Notes under the pieces: model-generated
What the model was told of the DNA's origin: nothing
Databases searched by the model: none
What the model saw: the letters and a program-made list of their open reading frames with translations, nothing else
DNA from: CAZNKU01 sp045654805
GTDB lineage: Bacteria > Bacillota > Clostridia > Monoglobales > Firm-18
Length of the DNA: 40,664 nt
Direction: 5' to 3'
Assembly (NCBI GenBank): GCA_045654805.1
Contig: JAZOOD010000034.1
Location: 1-40,664 of the forward strand
Translations under genes and position numbers: made by a program
Shown here: in pieces, positions 6,907 through 15,356 of the stretch
How the letters are laid out: each line of letters begins with the position of its first letter
Numbering within the stretch: the first letter of the stretch is position 1

Positions 6907-8802
6907 ATGATAAAATTTCATAATGAAGATAATAATCTTGCCGAATATTTGTTTCATGAGGGTACAAACTATTGCTCTTACGAATATCTCGGTTCACATA
7001 TTATAGATGAATACTGTGTTTTCAGGGTGTGGGCTCCCAATGCTCAGGATGTTTATGTAACGGGTTCGTTTAATAATTGGGGAAAATATACAAATAAGGC
7101 GTACCGCATTACTGAGGGCGGTATGTTTGAATGTATTATTGAAGGTGTAAAGGAATTTGATTCGTACAAGTATATCATAATTACTGAAAAAGGCGATGAA
7201 CTCTATAAGTCTGACCCTTATGGTTATCATTGTGAAACACGTCCGGGTACTGCATCCAGGGTCTATGACCTTGGGGGATATGAATGGAATGATAAAAAGT
7301 GGATGGATAATCGCGAAACCCCGTATAATGAAGCTGTAAGTATTTATGAAATGCATCTTGGGTCATGGCGTAGGTATGCAGACGGCAATACTTTCAGTTA
7401 TGAAAAAATTGCAGAGGAATTAATACCGTATGTAAAGAGTATGGGCTTTACACATATTGAACTTATGCCGGTGACTGAGTATCCTTATGATAAATCTTGG
7501 GGATATCAGGTTACAGGATACTATGCACCTACATCAAGATATGGCACACCAAAGGACTTTATGAAGTTTGTTGATTTATGCCATCAAAATGGTATCGGCG
7601 TAATTTTGGACTGGGTACCGGCACACTTTCCGAAGGATGCTCATGGCTTGTATGAATTTGACGGCAGTTATTGTTATGAATATGCAGACCCTCTTAAAAG
7701 AGAGCATCCCGATTGGGGAACGCGTATTTTTGATTACGGTAAGAATGAAGTAAAATGCTTTTTGATTTCAAACGCCTGCTATTGGTTGGACAAATATCAT
7801 ATTGATGGTTTGCGTGTTGATGCTGTTGCATCAATGCTTTACCTTGATTATGGTAAAAAAAGCGGTGAATGGCGACCTAATAAATACGGCGGTAATGGTA
7901 ATATTGAAGCTAAGGAATTCTTACAGAAGCTTAATACAAGGGTATTTTCACAATTCAAGGGCGTTATGATGATAGCGGAGGAGTCCACCGCGTGGCCTAT
8001 GATAACATATCCTGTTGAAGACGGAGGTCTTGGATTTAATTACAAATGGAATATGGGATGGATGAACGATTCACTTGTTTATATGAAGCAAGACCCGTTT
8101 TTCCGCAAGGGAGTGCATAACAACCTTACGTTCTCTTTGACTTATGCCTTTTCTGAAAATTTTATACTTCCTCTTTCACACGATGAGGTTGTACACGGTA
8201 AGGCGTCACTTATCAACAAAATGCCCGGTGAGTATGAGGATAAATTTGCAAACCTTAGGGCATATCTTGGTTATATGTATGCTCATCCCGGTAAAAAATT
8301 GTTATTTATGGGTTGTGAAATTGGTCAGTTTATTGAATGGAATGAGGAACAGGAGCTTGACTGGAACCTGTTGGATTATGAATCCCACAGACAGCATAAA
8401 AAGTTTGTTGAACAGCTAAACAAGGTGTATAAAAAGCATAGACCATTGTGGGAGCTTGATACTACTTGGGATGGGTTTGACTGGGCGGCTCTTGATGATG
8501 ATAACAACAATATAATTTCATTTTTCCGAAAGGATAAAGATGGTAATAGTATTTTGGCAGTAAGTAATTTTTCATCTGTACCACAGGAGGATTATAAAAT
8601 CGGTGTGCCACAAAGAGGCGTGTATGAAGAAATTTTTTCTACTGACAGTAGCGAGTTCGGCGGCAATGGTACAGTAAATGGAAAGGTTAAGACAAAGGTT
8701 GGAAAAATGCACGGAAACAATCAGTATTTATCGCTTAAAATTCCTGCTTTTTCAACAACGTATTATTTTAAAAAAGCCGGCATAAAAAAAGTCGACAAAT
8801 AA
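6907..8802 (+). CDS. glgB: 1,4-alpha-glucan branching enzyme
   Basis: A 631-residue GH13_9 enzyme that makes alpha-1,6 branches in glycogen. It has an N-terminal CBM48-like module (FRVWAPNAQDVYVTGSFNNW), then catalytic regions DWVPAHF, DGLRVDAVASMLY (nucleophile D305), IAEEST (acid/base about E358) and LSHDEVVHGK. I place the start at the ATG at 6907, since AGGTG at 6896-6900 lies 6 nt upstream. A GTG at 6898 in the same frame would add three residues but overlaps that ribosome site. It is the first gene of glgB-glgC-glgD and divergent from the GH13 hydrolase. Confidence 0.96.
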   Translation: MIKFHNEDNNLAEYLFHEGTNYCSYEYLGSHIIDEYCVFRVWAPNAQDVYVTGSFNNWGKYTNKAYRITEGGMFECIIEGVKEFDSYKYIIITEKGDELYKSDPYGYHCETRPGTASRVYDLGGYEWNDKKWMDNRETPYNEAVSIYEMHLGSWRRYADGNTFSYEKIAEELIPYVKSMGFTHIELMPVTEYPYDKSWGYQVTGYYAPTSRYGTPKDFMKFVDLCHQNGIGVILDWVPAHFPKDAHGLYEFDGSYCYEYADPLKREHPDWGTRIFDYGKNEVKCFLISNACYWLDKYHIDGLRVDAVASMLYLDYGKKSGEWRPNKYGGNGNIEAKEFLQKLNTRVFSQFKGVMMIAEESTAWPMITYPVEDGGLGFNYKWNMGWMNDSLVYMKQDPFFRKGVHNNLTFSLTYAFSENFILPLSHDEVVHGKASLINKMPGEYEDKFANLRAYLGYMYAHPGKKLLFMGCEIGQFIEWNEEQELDWNLLDYESHRQHKKFVEQLNKVYKKHRPLWELDTTWDGFDWAALDDDNNNIISFFRKDKDGNSILAVSNFSSVPQEDYKIGVPQRGVYEEIFSTDSSEFGGNGTVNGKVKTKVGKMHGNNQYLSLKIPAFSTTYYFKKAGIKKVDK

Positions 8803-8822
8803 TATATTTGGAGGTAATATAA

Positions 8823-10034
8823 ATGGCTACAAAAAAAGAAATGGTCGCAATGCTATTAGCAGGTGGTCAAGGTAACAGACTCTATGTCCTTACGAATCAG
8901 CGTGCGAAACCTGCGGTTCCATTTGGAGGAAAGTATAGAATTATTGATTTCACACTTTCCAACTGTGCAAATTCCGGAATTGATACTGTAGGTGTTCTTA
9001 CACAGTACAGACCTTTGGAACTCAATTCCTACATAGGAAATGGTCAGCCATGGGATTTGGACCGTATGAACGGTGGTGTATATATCTTACCGCCATATAC
9101 GGGCAGCTCTGCATCCTGGTACAAGGGGACTGCCAATGCTATTTATCAGAATATGAATTTTATTGAACAATATGACCCTGAATATGTTCTTGTGCTCTCA
9201 GGTGACCACGTTTATAAAATGGACTATTCAAAAATGCTTGAATTTCATAAAAAGAAAAATGCAGATGCAACTATTGCAGTAATGGATGTACCTATTGATG
9301 AGGCTTCAAGCTACGGTATTATGAATACAAATGATGATTGGTCCATACGAGAATTTGAGGAGAAACCAAAGGAGCCTAAGTCCACTAAGGCCTCAATGGG
9401 TATTTATATTTTTAATTGGGACAAATTGCGTAAATATCTTATTGAGGATGAGGAAAAAGGAGAAAACACTTCCAACGACTTTGGCAAAAATGTTATTCCC
9501 GCAATGCTTGATGACAACCAGAGAATGTTTGCGTATCCTTTTGAGGGATACTGGAAAGATGTTGGTACAATTGATAACCTTTGGGAAGCTAATATGGACC
9601 TTTTAAATCCAAGTATTGCACTTAATATGTGGGACCCTTTGTGGAGAATATATTCACGTCATAATGTTACTACACCTCATTACATCAGCAGAGACGCACA
9701 AATTGAAAACTCTATGATTACAGAGGGATGCTACGTAAACGGTAAGCTTAATTATTCAATTTTATTTTCCGACGTAGAGATAGATGATGGTGCAGAACTA
9801 GAATATGCAGTGGTTATGAGAAATACAAAAATCGGCAAGGGAGCAAAGGTACATTATGCTATTGTTGCAGATGATGCAATAATTGAGGACGGGGCTGTTG
9901 TTGGTGCAGCACCCGAGGTGTACGGCAATCAAGGTAAATGGGGTATTGCTGTAATAGGACAGGGTGCGGTTGTAAAATCCGGCCAGGTAGTTTTGCCGGG
10001 TGAAATGGTACAGCCAAACAGTGGAAGAGAATAG
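8823..10034 (+). CDS. glgC: Glucose-1-phosphate adenylyltransferase, catalytic subunit
   Basis: 403 residues; makes ADP-glucose from Glc-1-P and ATP, the committed step of glycogen synthesis. The N-terminal nucleotide-binding motif is intact (MLLAGGQGNRLYVLT, then RAKPAVPFGGKYRIIDF), the catalytic region contains LVLSGDHVYKMDY, and the C-terminal part is a left-handed beta-helix with hexapeptide repeats (ITEGCYVNGKL…). The ribosome site GGAGG stands before the ATG. The stop overlaps the ribosome site of glgD, so the two are translationally linked. Confidence 0.96.
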   Translation: MATKKEMVAMLLAGGQGNRLYVLTNQRAKPAVPFGGKYRIIDFTLSNCANSGIDTVGVLTQYRPLELNSYIGNGQPWDLDRMNGGVYILPPYTGSSASWYKGTANAIYQNMNFIEQYDPEYVLVLSGDHVYKMDYSKMLEFHKKKNADATIAVMDVPIDEASSYGIMNTNDDWSIREFEEKPKEPKSTKASMGIYIFNWDKLRKYLIEDEEKGENTSNDFGKNVIPAMLDDNQRMFAYPFEGYWKDVGTIDNLWEANMDLLNPSIALNMWDPLWRIYSRHNVTTPHYISRDAQIENSMITEGCYVNGKLNYSILFSDVEIDDGAELEYAVVMRNTKIGKGAKVHYAIVADDAIIEDGAVVGAAPEVYGNQGKWGIAVIGQGAVVKSGQVVLPGEMVQPNSGRE

Positions 10035-10047
10035 GAGGAACGTTAAT

Positions 10048-11157
10048 ATGAATGCTTTTTGTATTTTGTTTGCAGATAGTAACGAGCCCTTGGATTTAAG
10101 TGAGCTTTCCAATGAAAGAACTCTTGCTTCAGTACCATTTGGTGGCAGGTACAGGCTTGTAGACTTTATTTTGTCATCCTTGGTAGGTGCACATATTCGT
10201 AATATTGGTATTGTTACACGTGATAAATATGGCTCACTTATGGACCACGTAGGCTGGGGTAAGGATTGGGATTTAAACCGTAAAAACGGAGGTATTAAGT
10301 TCCTCACACCTTTCCTCAGAAATCACGATTCCGCCGCTATCGGAAACATGGTAGAAGCACTTAACAGTGTTATGGATTATATAAAAACATCATTGCCTGA
10401 ATACTGCATACTTTGTGATTCAAATACGGTTTTGAATGTTGATTTGCAAAAGTTTATGGAGTATCACGAGGAAAAGGGTGCTGATATTACATTTGCATAC
10501 AAGCGTATGCCTACCACTGCGAAAGAACTTGAAGTTACTCTTGATGCCGAAGGCAGATTGATTGATACATTGTATCATCAGTATCCTCATAATGATGAGA
10601 AGGATATTCAGCTTAATATCGTTATTATGAAACGCGATTTACTTGTTGACCTTATTGAAAAGGGTGTAACATACGGCTGGTATTCCATTAAAAAAGATGT
10701 TATTGCACATGGTTTTAATGACTATAAGATATACGGCTATAAGGTAGATGGATACACTGCGGTTATTAAAAGCTTGGAAGATTATTATAACGCTAATATG
10801 GATTTACTTAATAAGGATGTAAGGCTTGAATTATTTATGGGGAAAAATCCTATACTTACACGTATTAAGGACTCTGTTCCTACAATTTACGGCGAAAACA
10901 GTAATGTTACAAATTCCCTTGTTGCTGATGGATGTACAATTAATGGTACTATTGAAAATTGTATTATATTCCGTGATGTCAAGATAGAACAAGGTGCAGT
11001 TGTACGTAACTCTATATTGATGCAGGGTACAAGAATCGACTCAAATTCTGAACTTAATTGTGTTATAACAGATAAAAATGTAACTGTCGGAACAAATAAG
11101 GTTCTTGCTGGAACGGAAACTATGCCATTTATTATAAATAAGGGAAAAATTGTCTGA
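10048..11157 (+). CDS. glgD: GlgD, non-catalytic ADP-glucose pyrophosphorylase paralogue
   Basis: 369 residues, homologous to GlgC, but the N-terminal GGxGxRLxxLT loop is absent: ILFADSNEPLDLSELSNERT occupies its place before the conserved SVPFGGRYRLVDF. That is typical of Firmicute GlgD, which forms a hetero-oligomer with GlgC and modulates it. The start at 10048 follows AGGAGG at 10033-10038, which overlaps the glgC stop. A longer in-frame reading from 10000 would lie inside glgC. The C-terminal beta-helix is retained. Confidence 0.93.
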   Translation: MNAFCILFADSNEPLDLSELSNERTLASVPFGGRYRLVDFILSSLVGAHIRNIGIVTRDKYGSLMDHVGWGKDWDLNRKNGGIKFLTPFLRNHDSAAIGNMVEALNSVMDYIKTSLPEYCILCDSNTVLNVDLQKFMEYHEEKGADITFAYKRMPTTAKELEVTLDAEGRLIDTLYHQYPHNDEKDIQLNIVIMKRDLLVDLIEKGVTYGWYSIKKDVIAHGFNDYKIYGYKVDGYTAVIKSLEDYYNANMDLLNKDVRLELFMGKNPILTRIKDSVPTIYGENSNVTNSLVADGCTINGTIENCIIFRDVKIEQGAVVRNSILMQGTRIDSNSELNCVITDKNVTVGTNKVLAGTETMPFIINKGKIV

Positions 11158-11177
11158 TATTTTGTGCAACATAAATA

Positions 11178-11207
11178 TTGACATATAATTAACGATAATA
11201 GTACAAT
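11178..11207 (+). promoter_or_regulatory. Promoter of glgA-glgP
   Basis: TTGACA (11178-11183), 18-bp spacer, TACAAT (11202-11207). It separates glgAP from glgBCD and predicts a start near 11214, directly before the hairpin at 11216-11246. Confidence 0.75.
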
Positions 11208-11215
11208 ATAAGTAG

Positions 11216-11246
11216 TTTAAGGTATAGTGATATGCTATACCTTAAA
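11216..11246 (+). promoter_or_regulatory. 12-bp perfect hairpin at the 5' end of the glgA mRNA
   Basis: TTTAAGGTATAG (11216-11227), 7-nt loop, CTATACCTTAAA (11235-11246). It lies right at the predicted transcript start and lacks a U-run, so it is more likely an operator or 5' mRNA stabiliser than a terminator for glgD. Confidence 0.6.
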
Positions 11247-11272
11247 TTTATAATGTTAGGAGGCAATAAAAT

Positions 11273-12697
11273 ATGAAAGTATTGTTTGCTGCTGCGGAAG
11301 CCTCTCCTTTTATCAAGGTTGGAGGTCTTGGCGACGTGATGGGCGGATTGCCTAAAGAACTTGTAAAAAAGGGTGTCGACGCAAGGGTTATTTTGCCCCT
11401 TTACTCAGCTATAAAGTCTGAACTTCGGGAAAAAATAAAGTATGTTACAAACTGTTATGTAAATAATAGCTGGAGAAGCAGTTATTGTGGTATTTTTACG
11501 GCGGAGTATGAGGGTGTAACGTATTATTTTATAGATAATGAACAGTATTTTAAAAGAGATGTTATTTATGGATCTTATGACGATGGTGAAATTTTTGCAT
11601 TCTTTTCACGTGCAGTTCTGGAAGTGTTGCCTGTAATTGGGTTTATTCCGGATATAATAAATGCAAATGATTGGCACACGGCTATGTTGCCTGTGTATCT
11701 TAATGCTTATTACAGACACAGGGATGAATATAAGTTTATAAAAACTGTATTGTCAATACACAATATTGAATTTCAGGGGAAATATGACCCATATATCTTA
11801 GGGGGTCTTTTCGGGCTTGATGTCTCTTTAAAGTCTCTCATGATGTATGACGGTGATGTTAATGTGTTAAAGGGAGGCATTGAGTCTGCGGATATAGTTT
11901 CAACAGTAAGTAAAAATTATGTCAATGAAATTTTGCAACCTCAGCACTCATTTGGACTTCATAATATTCTAAATGCAAGAAGGGGAAAACTGCGCGGAAT
12001 AATAAACGGTCTTGATACAACAGTTTTTAATCCTGAAACGGATAAAAGTATTAAGACTAATTACGGTATATCCACACTTCGTAACAAACGCTATAATAAG
12101 ATAGCTTTGCAAAAAAGTATGGCTCTTGATACTGAACAGGATGTACCTGTTATCGGTATGGTTACAAGACTTACAAAGCAAAAGGGATTTGACCTTTTCT
12201 ATGAAGTGATGGATAAAATAGCGGACTTGCCTGTACAGATAATAGTTCTGGGTACAGGAGCGCCTGAATATGAAGATATGATGCGTGGTTGGGAATACAG
12301 AAGACATGACAAAGTACGTGGTATAATCAAATTTTCGTCTGAGATTGCGTCTCAGGTTTATGCGGGGGCGGATATGTTCCTTATGCCATCAAGGTCCGAA
12401 CCTTGTGGACTTTCTCAGATGATAGCTATGCGTTATGGTACTATTCCTATTGTGCATACGGTGGGCGGTCTTGTGGATACAGTACAGCCTTATAACCCTG
12501 AAACGAAAGAGGGCAACGGCATAACTTTCCAAAGCTATAATCCATACGATATGCTTGATGCAATAAAGCGCGCAGTTGATTTGTATTATAACAAAAACCA
12601 TTGGCGCCAGTTACGCAAAAATGCAATGGAAAAAGACGTTAGCTGGAATCTCCCTGCTGATGAATATATTGCAATGTATAATGAGTTGCTTGGTTAA
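11273..12697 (+). CDS. glgA: Glycogen synthase (ADP-glucose dependent, GT5)
   Basis: 474 residues; transfers glucose from ADP-glucose to the growing alpha-1,4 chain. Family marks are the N-terminal FIKVGGLGDVMGGLPKEL (nucleotide-sugar loop), SIHNIEFQG, the VTRLTKQKGFDL stretch opening the second Rossmann domain, and SRSEPCGLSQMIAMRYG followed by VHTVGGLVDTV. Length is typical. TTAGGAGG at 11257-11264 fixes the start. It is followed 22 bp later by the ribosome site region of glgP. Confidence 0.97.
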   Translation: MKVLFAAAEASPFIKVGGLGDVMGGLPKELVKKGVDARVILPLYSAIKSELREKIKYVTNCYVNNSWRSSYCGIFTAEYEGVTYYFIDNEQYFKRDVIYGSYDDGEIFAFFSRAVLEVLPVIGFIPDIINANDWHTAMLPVYLNAYYRHRDEYKFIKTVLSIHNIEFQGKYDPYILGGLFGLDVSLKSLMMYDGDVNVLKGGIESADIVSTVSKNYVNEILQPQHSFGLHNILNARRGKLRGIINGLDTTVFNPETDKSIKTNYGISTLRNKRYNKIALQKSMALDTEQDVPVIGMVTRLTKQKGFDLFYEVMDKIADLPVQIIVLGTGAPEYEDMMRGWEYRRHDKVRGIIKFSSEIASQVYAGADMFLMPSRSEPCGLSQMIAMRYGTIPIVHTVGGLVDTVQPYNPETKEGNGITFQSYNPYDMLDAIKRAVDLYYNKNHWRQLRKNAMEKDVSWNLPADEYIAMYNELLG

Positions 12698-12734
12698 TTC
12701 ATTTATATAAATTTAAGGAGTGAAATTTAGTATT

Positions 12735-15143
12735 ATGGCGAAAATTACGGCAAAAGATTTTAAAGAAAAAATCAGTAAGTATATGGAAATAAACTTTGGC
12801 AGTGATTTAAAAAGTGGTAGTAAAAGACAGGTTTATCAGGCTGTTTTGGGTGCTACAAATGAAATTTTGGCAGAAAAAAAATATAAATATAGTAAAAAGG
12901 TTGACGAACAGGAGGCTAAACAGGTTTATTATATGTCTATGGAATTCCTTGTAGGTACTTCGCTTCGCAACAACCTTTGGAATTTAGGCATTGAAAAAGA
13001 AATACGTGAAATGCTTTTGGATAATGGATATGACATTGAAGAACTTTATGAAATGGAGCCTGACGCTGGTCTTGGTAATGGAGGTCTTGGTCGCCTTGCA
13101 TCCTGCTACATGGATTCTCTTACAAGCCTTGGATATCCTGCAACAGGTTTTTCAATCCGTTACGAATTTGGTATTTTTAAGCAGGTTATCGTTGATGGAT
13201 GGCAGATGGAGTTTCCCGATGACTGGATAGAAATGGGGGGTAACTGGTTAATTCCAAGACACGATGAAGCTGTGGAAGTACGCTTCTTCGGTGAGGTTAA
13301 TGAAAACTGGACAGACAATGGACTTACAACAGAGCACGTTAACTATGTTCCTATTACTGCTACACCATATGACTTATTAATTTCAGGTTATGATACAGAT
13401 GCGGTTAATACTTTAAGATTATGGGGTGCCAACAGTAAGCAGGGCTTTGATATGGATTTGTTTGCACAGGGTGAACACGGTAAGGCTTCTGAAAAAGAAG
13501 CTATTGCAAGCTCTATTTCCAAGGTTTTGTATCCTGCGGATGAACATTATAACGGTAAATCATTGCGTGTTAAACAACAGTATTTCTTTGTGAGTGCGTC
13601 CTTGCAACAGATTACCAAAAAGCATTATGACAAGTATAAGACTTTTGATAACCTTGCAGACAAGGTTGTTATTCACATTAACGATACTCATCCGTCACTC
13701 TGTATTCCAGAGCTTATGAGGATACTTATGGATGACTATGGCTATCTTTGGGATAAAGCGTGGGAGATTTGTTGTAAAACTCTGGCTTATACAAACCATA
13801 CGGTTATGAGTGAGGCTTTGGAAAAATGGCCTGTTGACCTTATAAAGTCACATCTTCCCCGTATTTATACAATTATTGAGGAAATTAACAGACGTTTCTG
13901 TACTATGATTTTTGAAAAGCATAATGAATTTGCAGGTTGTTTAAATCAGATGTCAATTATTTGTGACGGTATGGTTAAGATGGCTAACCTTTGTATGGCT
14001 TGCTGTTATAGTGTTAACGGTGTATCAAAGTTGCATTCCGAAATCTTAAAGGACGATACTTTTAAGGAATTCCACAAGGTATTTCCCGATAAGCTTACAA
14101 ATGTAACAAACGGTATAGCTCACAGAAGATGGCTTTGTCAGTCAAATCCGCTTCTTATGGAGCTTTTGGAAGAAAAAATCGGTAAGGGCTTTGAAAAAGA
14201 CCTTGCACAAATTGCTAAATTCAATGAATTCGCAGATGATCCAGAGGTGTTGGAAAGACTTCGCAAAATTAAGTATGCAAACAAAAAACGCCTTGCTGAC
14301 TATATTGCTAAAGCGAATGGCATTACAGTAAATTGCGACTCTATTTTTGATATTCAGGTTAAGCGTCTTCACGAATATAAGCGCCAGATGCTTAATGTAT
14401 TGCACATTATCTATATGTACAGAAAAATTAAGTTTGAAGGCTTAAAGCCACAACCAAAGACATTTATCTTTGCTGCAAAGGCTTCAAAGGGTTATTATAT
14501 GGCTAAGGAAACTATTCGCCTTATCTGTGCTCTTTCCGATATGATAGAGAAGGACCCTGATGTACGTGATTACATCAAAGTTGTATTCATTGCGGATTAC
14601 CGTGTATCATTGGCAGAAATTATTATCCCTGCTGCAGATATTTCCGAACAGATTTCACAGGCAGGTAAAGAAGCTTCTGGTACGGGTAATATGAAGCTTA
14701 TGATTAACGGTGCTGTAACTTGCGGTACTATGGATGGTGCCAATGTTGAAATTTATGAATCAGTAGGTCCTGACAATATCTTTATATTCGGTCTTACAAC
14801 ACCGCAGGTTAACGAACTTTATGCACGTGGATATAATCCACGCACATATTATGACAGTAATAAGGATATCCGCGATGTTATGGAATTTATTAAAAACGGT
14901 GGCGTAAATGGACAGAAGTTTGATGCTATATATGACAGCCTTATGAATAAGGACCCGTATATGTGTTTTGCTGACTTTGCGTCATATTGCGAAATTCATA
15001 ACGAAATTGACAGAGTATATGCTGATAAAGATGCATTTACAAAGATGTCACTTAAAAATATTGCAAATGCAGGTATGTTTGCAGCAGACCGCAGTGTAAC
15101 TGATTATGCTGAAAATATCTGGAACACAAAACCTGTTAAATAA
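12735..15143 (+). CDS. glgP: Glycogen/maltodextrin phosphorylase
   Basis: 802-residue GT35 phosphorylase releasing glucose-1-phosphate from non-reducing ends. It contains DAGLGNGGLGRLASCYMDS in the N-terminal half and the PLP-binding EASGTGNMKLMINGA segment with the Schiff-base Lys at about 654, then MDGANVEI. The start at the ATG at 12735 is 14 nt after AAGGAG (12715-12720), a long spacing. An in-frame GTG at 12720 overlaps that site, so ATG is preferred but not certain. It shares the glgA promoter and ends at a strong terminator. Confidence 0.95.
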   Translation: MAKITAKDFKEKISKYMEINFGSDLKSGSKRQVYQAVLGATNEILAEKKYKYSKKVDEQEAKQVYYMSMEFLVGTSLRNNLWNLGIEKEIREMLLDNGYDIEELYEMEPDAGLGNGGLGRLASCYMDSLTSLGYPATGFSIRYEFGIFKQVIVDGWQMEFPDDWIEMGGNWLIPRHDEAVEVRFFGEVNENWTDNGLTTEHVNYVPITATPYDLLISGYDTDAVNTLRLWGANSKQGFDMDLFAQGEHGKASEKEAIASSISKVLYPADEHYNGKSLRVKQQYFFVSASLQQITKKHYDKYKTFDNLADKVVIHINDTHPSLCIPELMRILMDDYGYLWDKAWEICCKTLAYTNHTVMSEALEKWPVDLIKSHLPRIYTIIEEINRRFCTMIFEKHNEFAGCLNQMSIICDGMVKMANLCMACCYSVNGVSKLHSEILKDDTFKEFHKVFPDKLTNVTNGIAHRRWLCQSNPLLMELLEEKIGKGFEKDLAQIAKFNEFADDPEVLERLRKIKYANKKRLADYIAKANGITVNCDSIFDIQVKRLHEYKRQMLNVLHIIYMYRKIKFEGLKPQPKTFIFAAKASKGYYMAKETIRLICALSDMIEKDPDVRDYIKVVFIADYRVSLAEIIIPAADISEQISQAGKEASGTGNMKLMINGAVTCGTMDGANVEIYESVGPDNIFIFGLTTPQVNELYARGYNPRTYYDSNKDIRDVMEFIKNGGVNGQKFDAIYDSLMNKDPYMCFADFASYCEIHNEIDRVYADKDAFTKMSLKNIANAGMFAADRSVTDYAENIWNTKPVK

Positions 15144-15152
15144 TTAAAAATT

Positions 15153-15178
15153 AAGGCAACCGACTGGTTGCCTTTTTT
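15153..15178 (+). terminator. Intrinsic terminator of glgA-glgP
   Basis: AAGGCAACC / GGTTGCCTT 9-bp stem, GACT loop, then TTTT, ten bases after the glgP stop. Confidence 0.92.
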
Positions 15179-15219
15179 ATATGATTTTTAGAAAATACAG
15201 ATTTTTTCATACCCTAAGG

Positions 15220-15228
15220 TGATATAAT
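15220..15228 (+). promoter_or_regulatory. Extended -10 element upstream of priA
   Basis: TGATATAAT with no good -35. It may be a secondary start for priA or for an untranslated RNA in the 15229-15356 leader; I see no convincing ORF there. Confidence 0.4.
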
Positions 15229-15311
15229 TATGTTAAGAGGCGCGCAACCTGTTTTACTCAATAAAGAAAATAAAATATAGTTCGTAAAATACAGTTTTTT
15301 GCTAAAATCAC

Positions 15312-15340
15312 TTGTAAAAAGGGTGAATTAGTGGTAAAAT
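15312..15340 (+). promoter_or_regulatory. Probable promoter of the priA operon
   Basis: TTGTAA (15312-15317), 17-bp spacer, TAAAAT (15335-15340), placing a short leader before the priA ribosome site AAAAGGGTGAT. Confidence 0.55.
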
Positions 15341-15356
15341 GTAAAAGGGTGATTTT

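Noticed and set aside
9798..10307. 169-residue frame on the minus strand across glgC-glgD
   Set aside because: Antisense shadow spanning two conserved genes and their ribosome site; no family resemblance.
15230..15280. 16-codon ORF upstream of priA
   Set aside because: Its ATG is directly next to a TATAAT with no ribosome site and no recognisable peptide.
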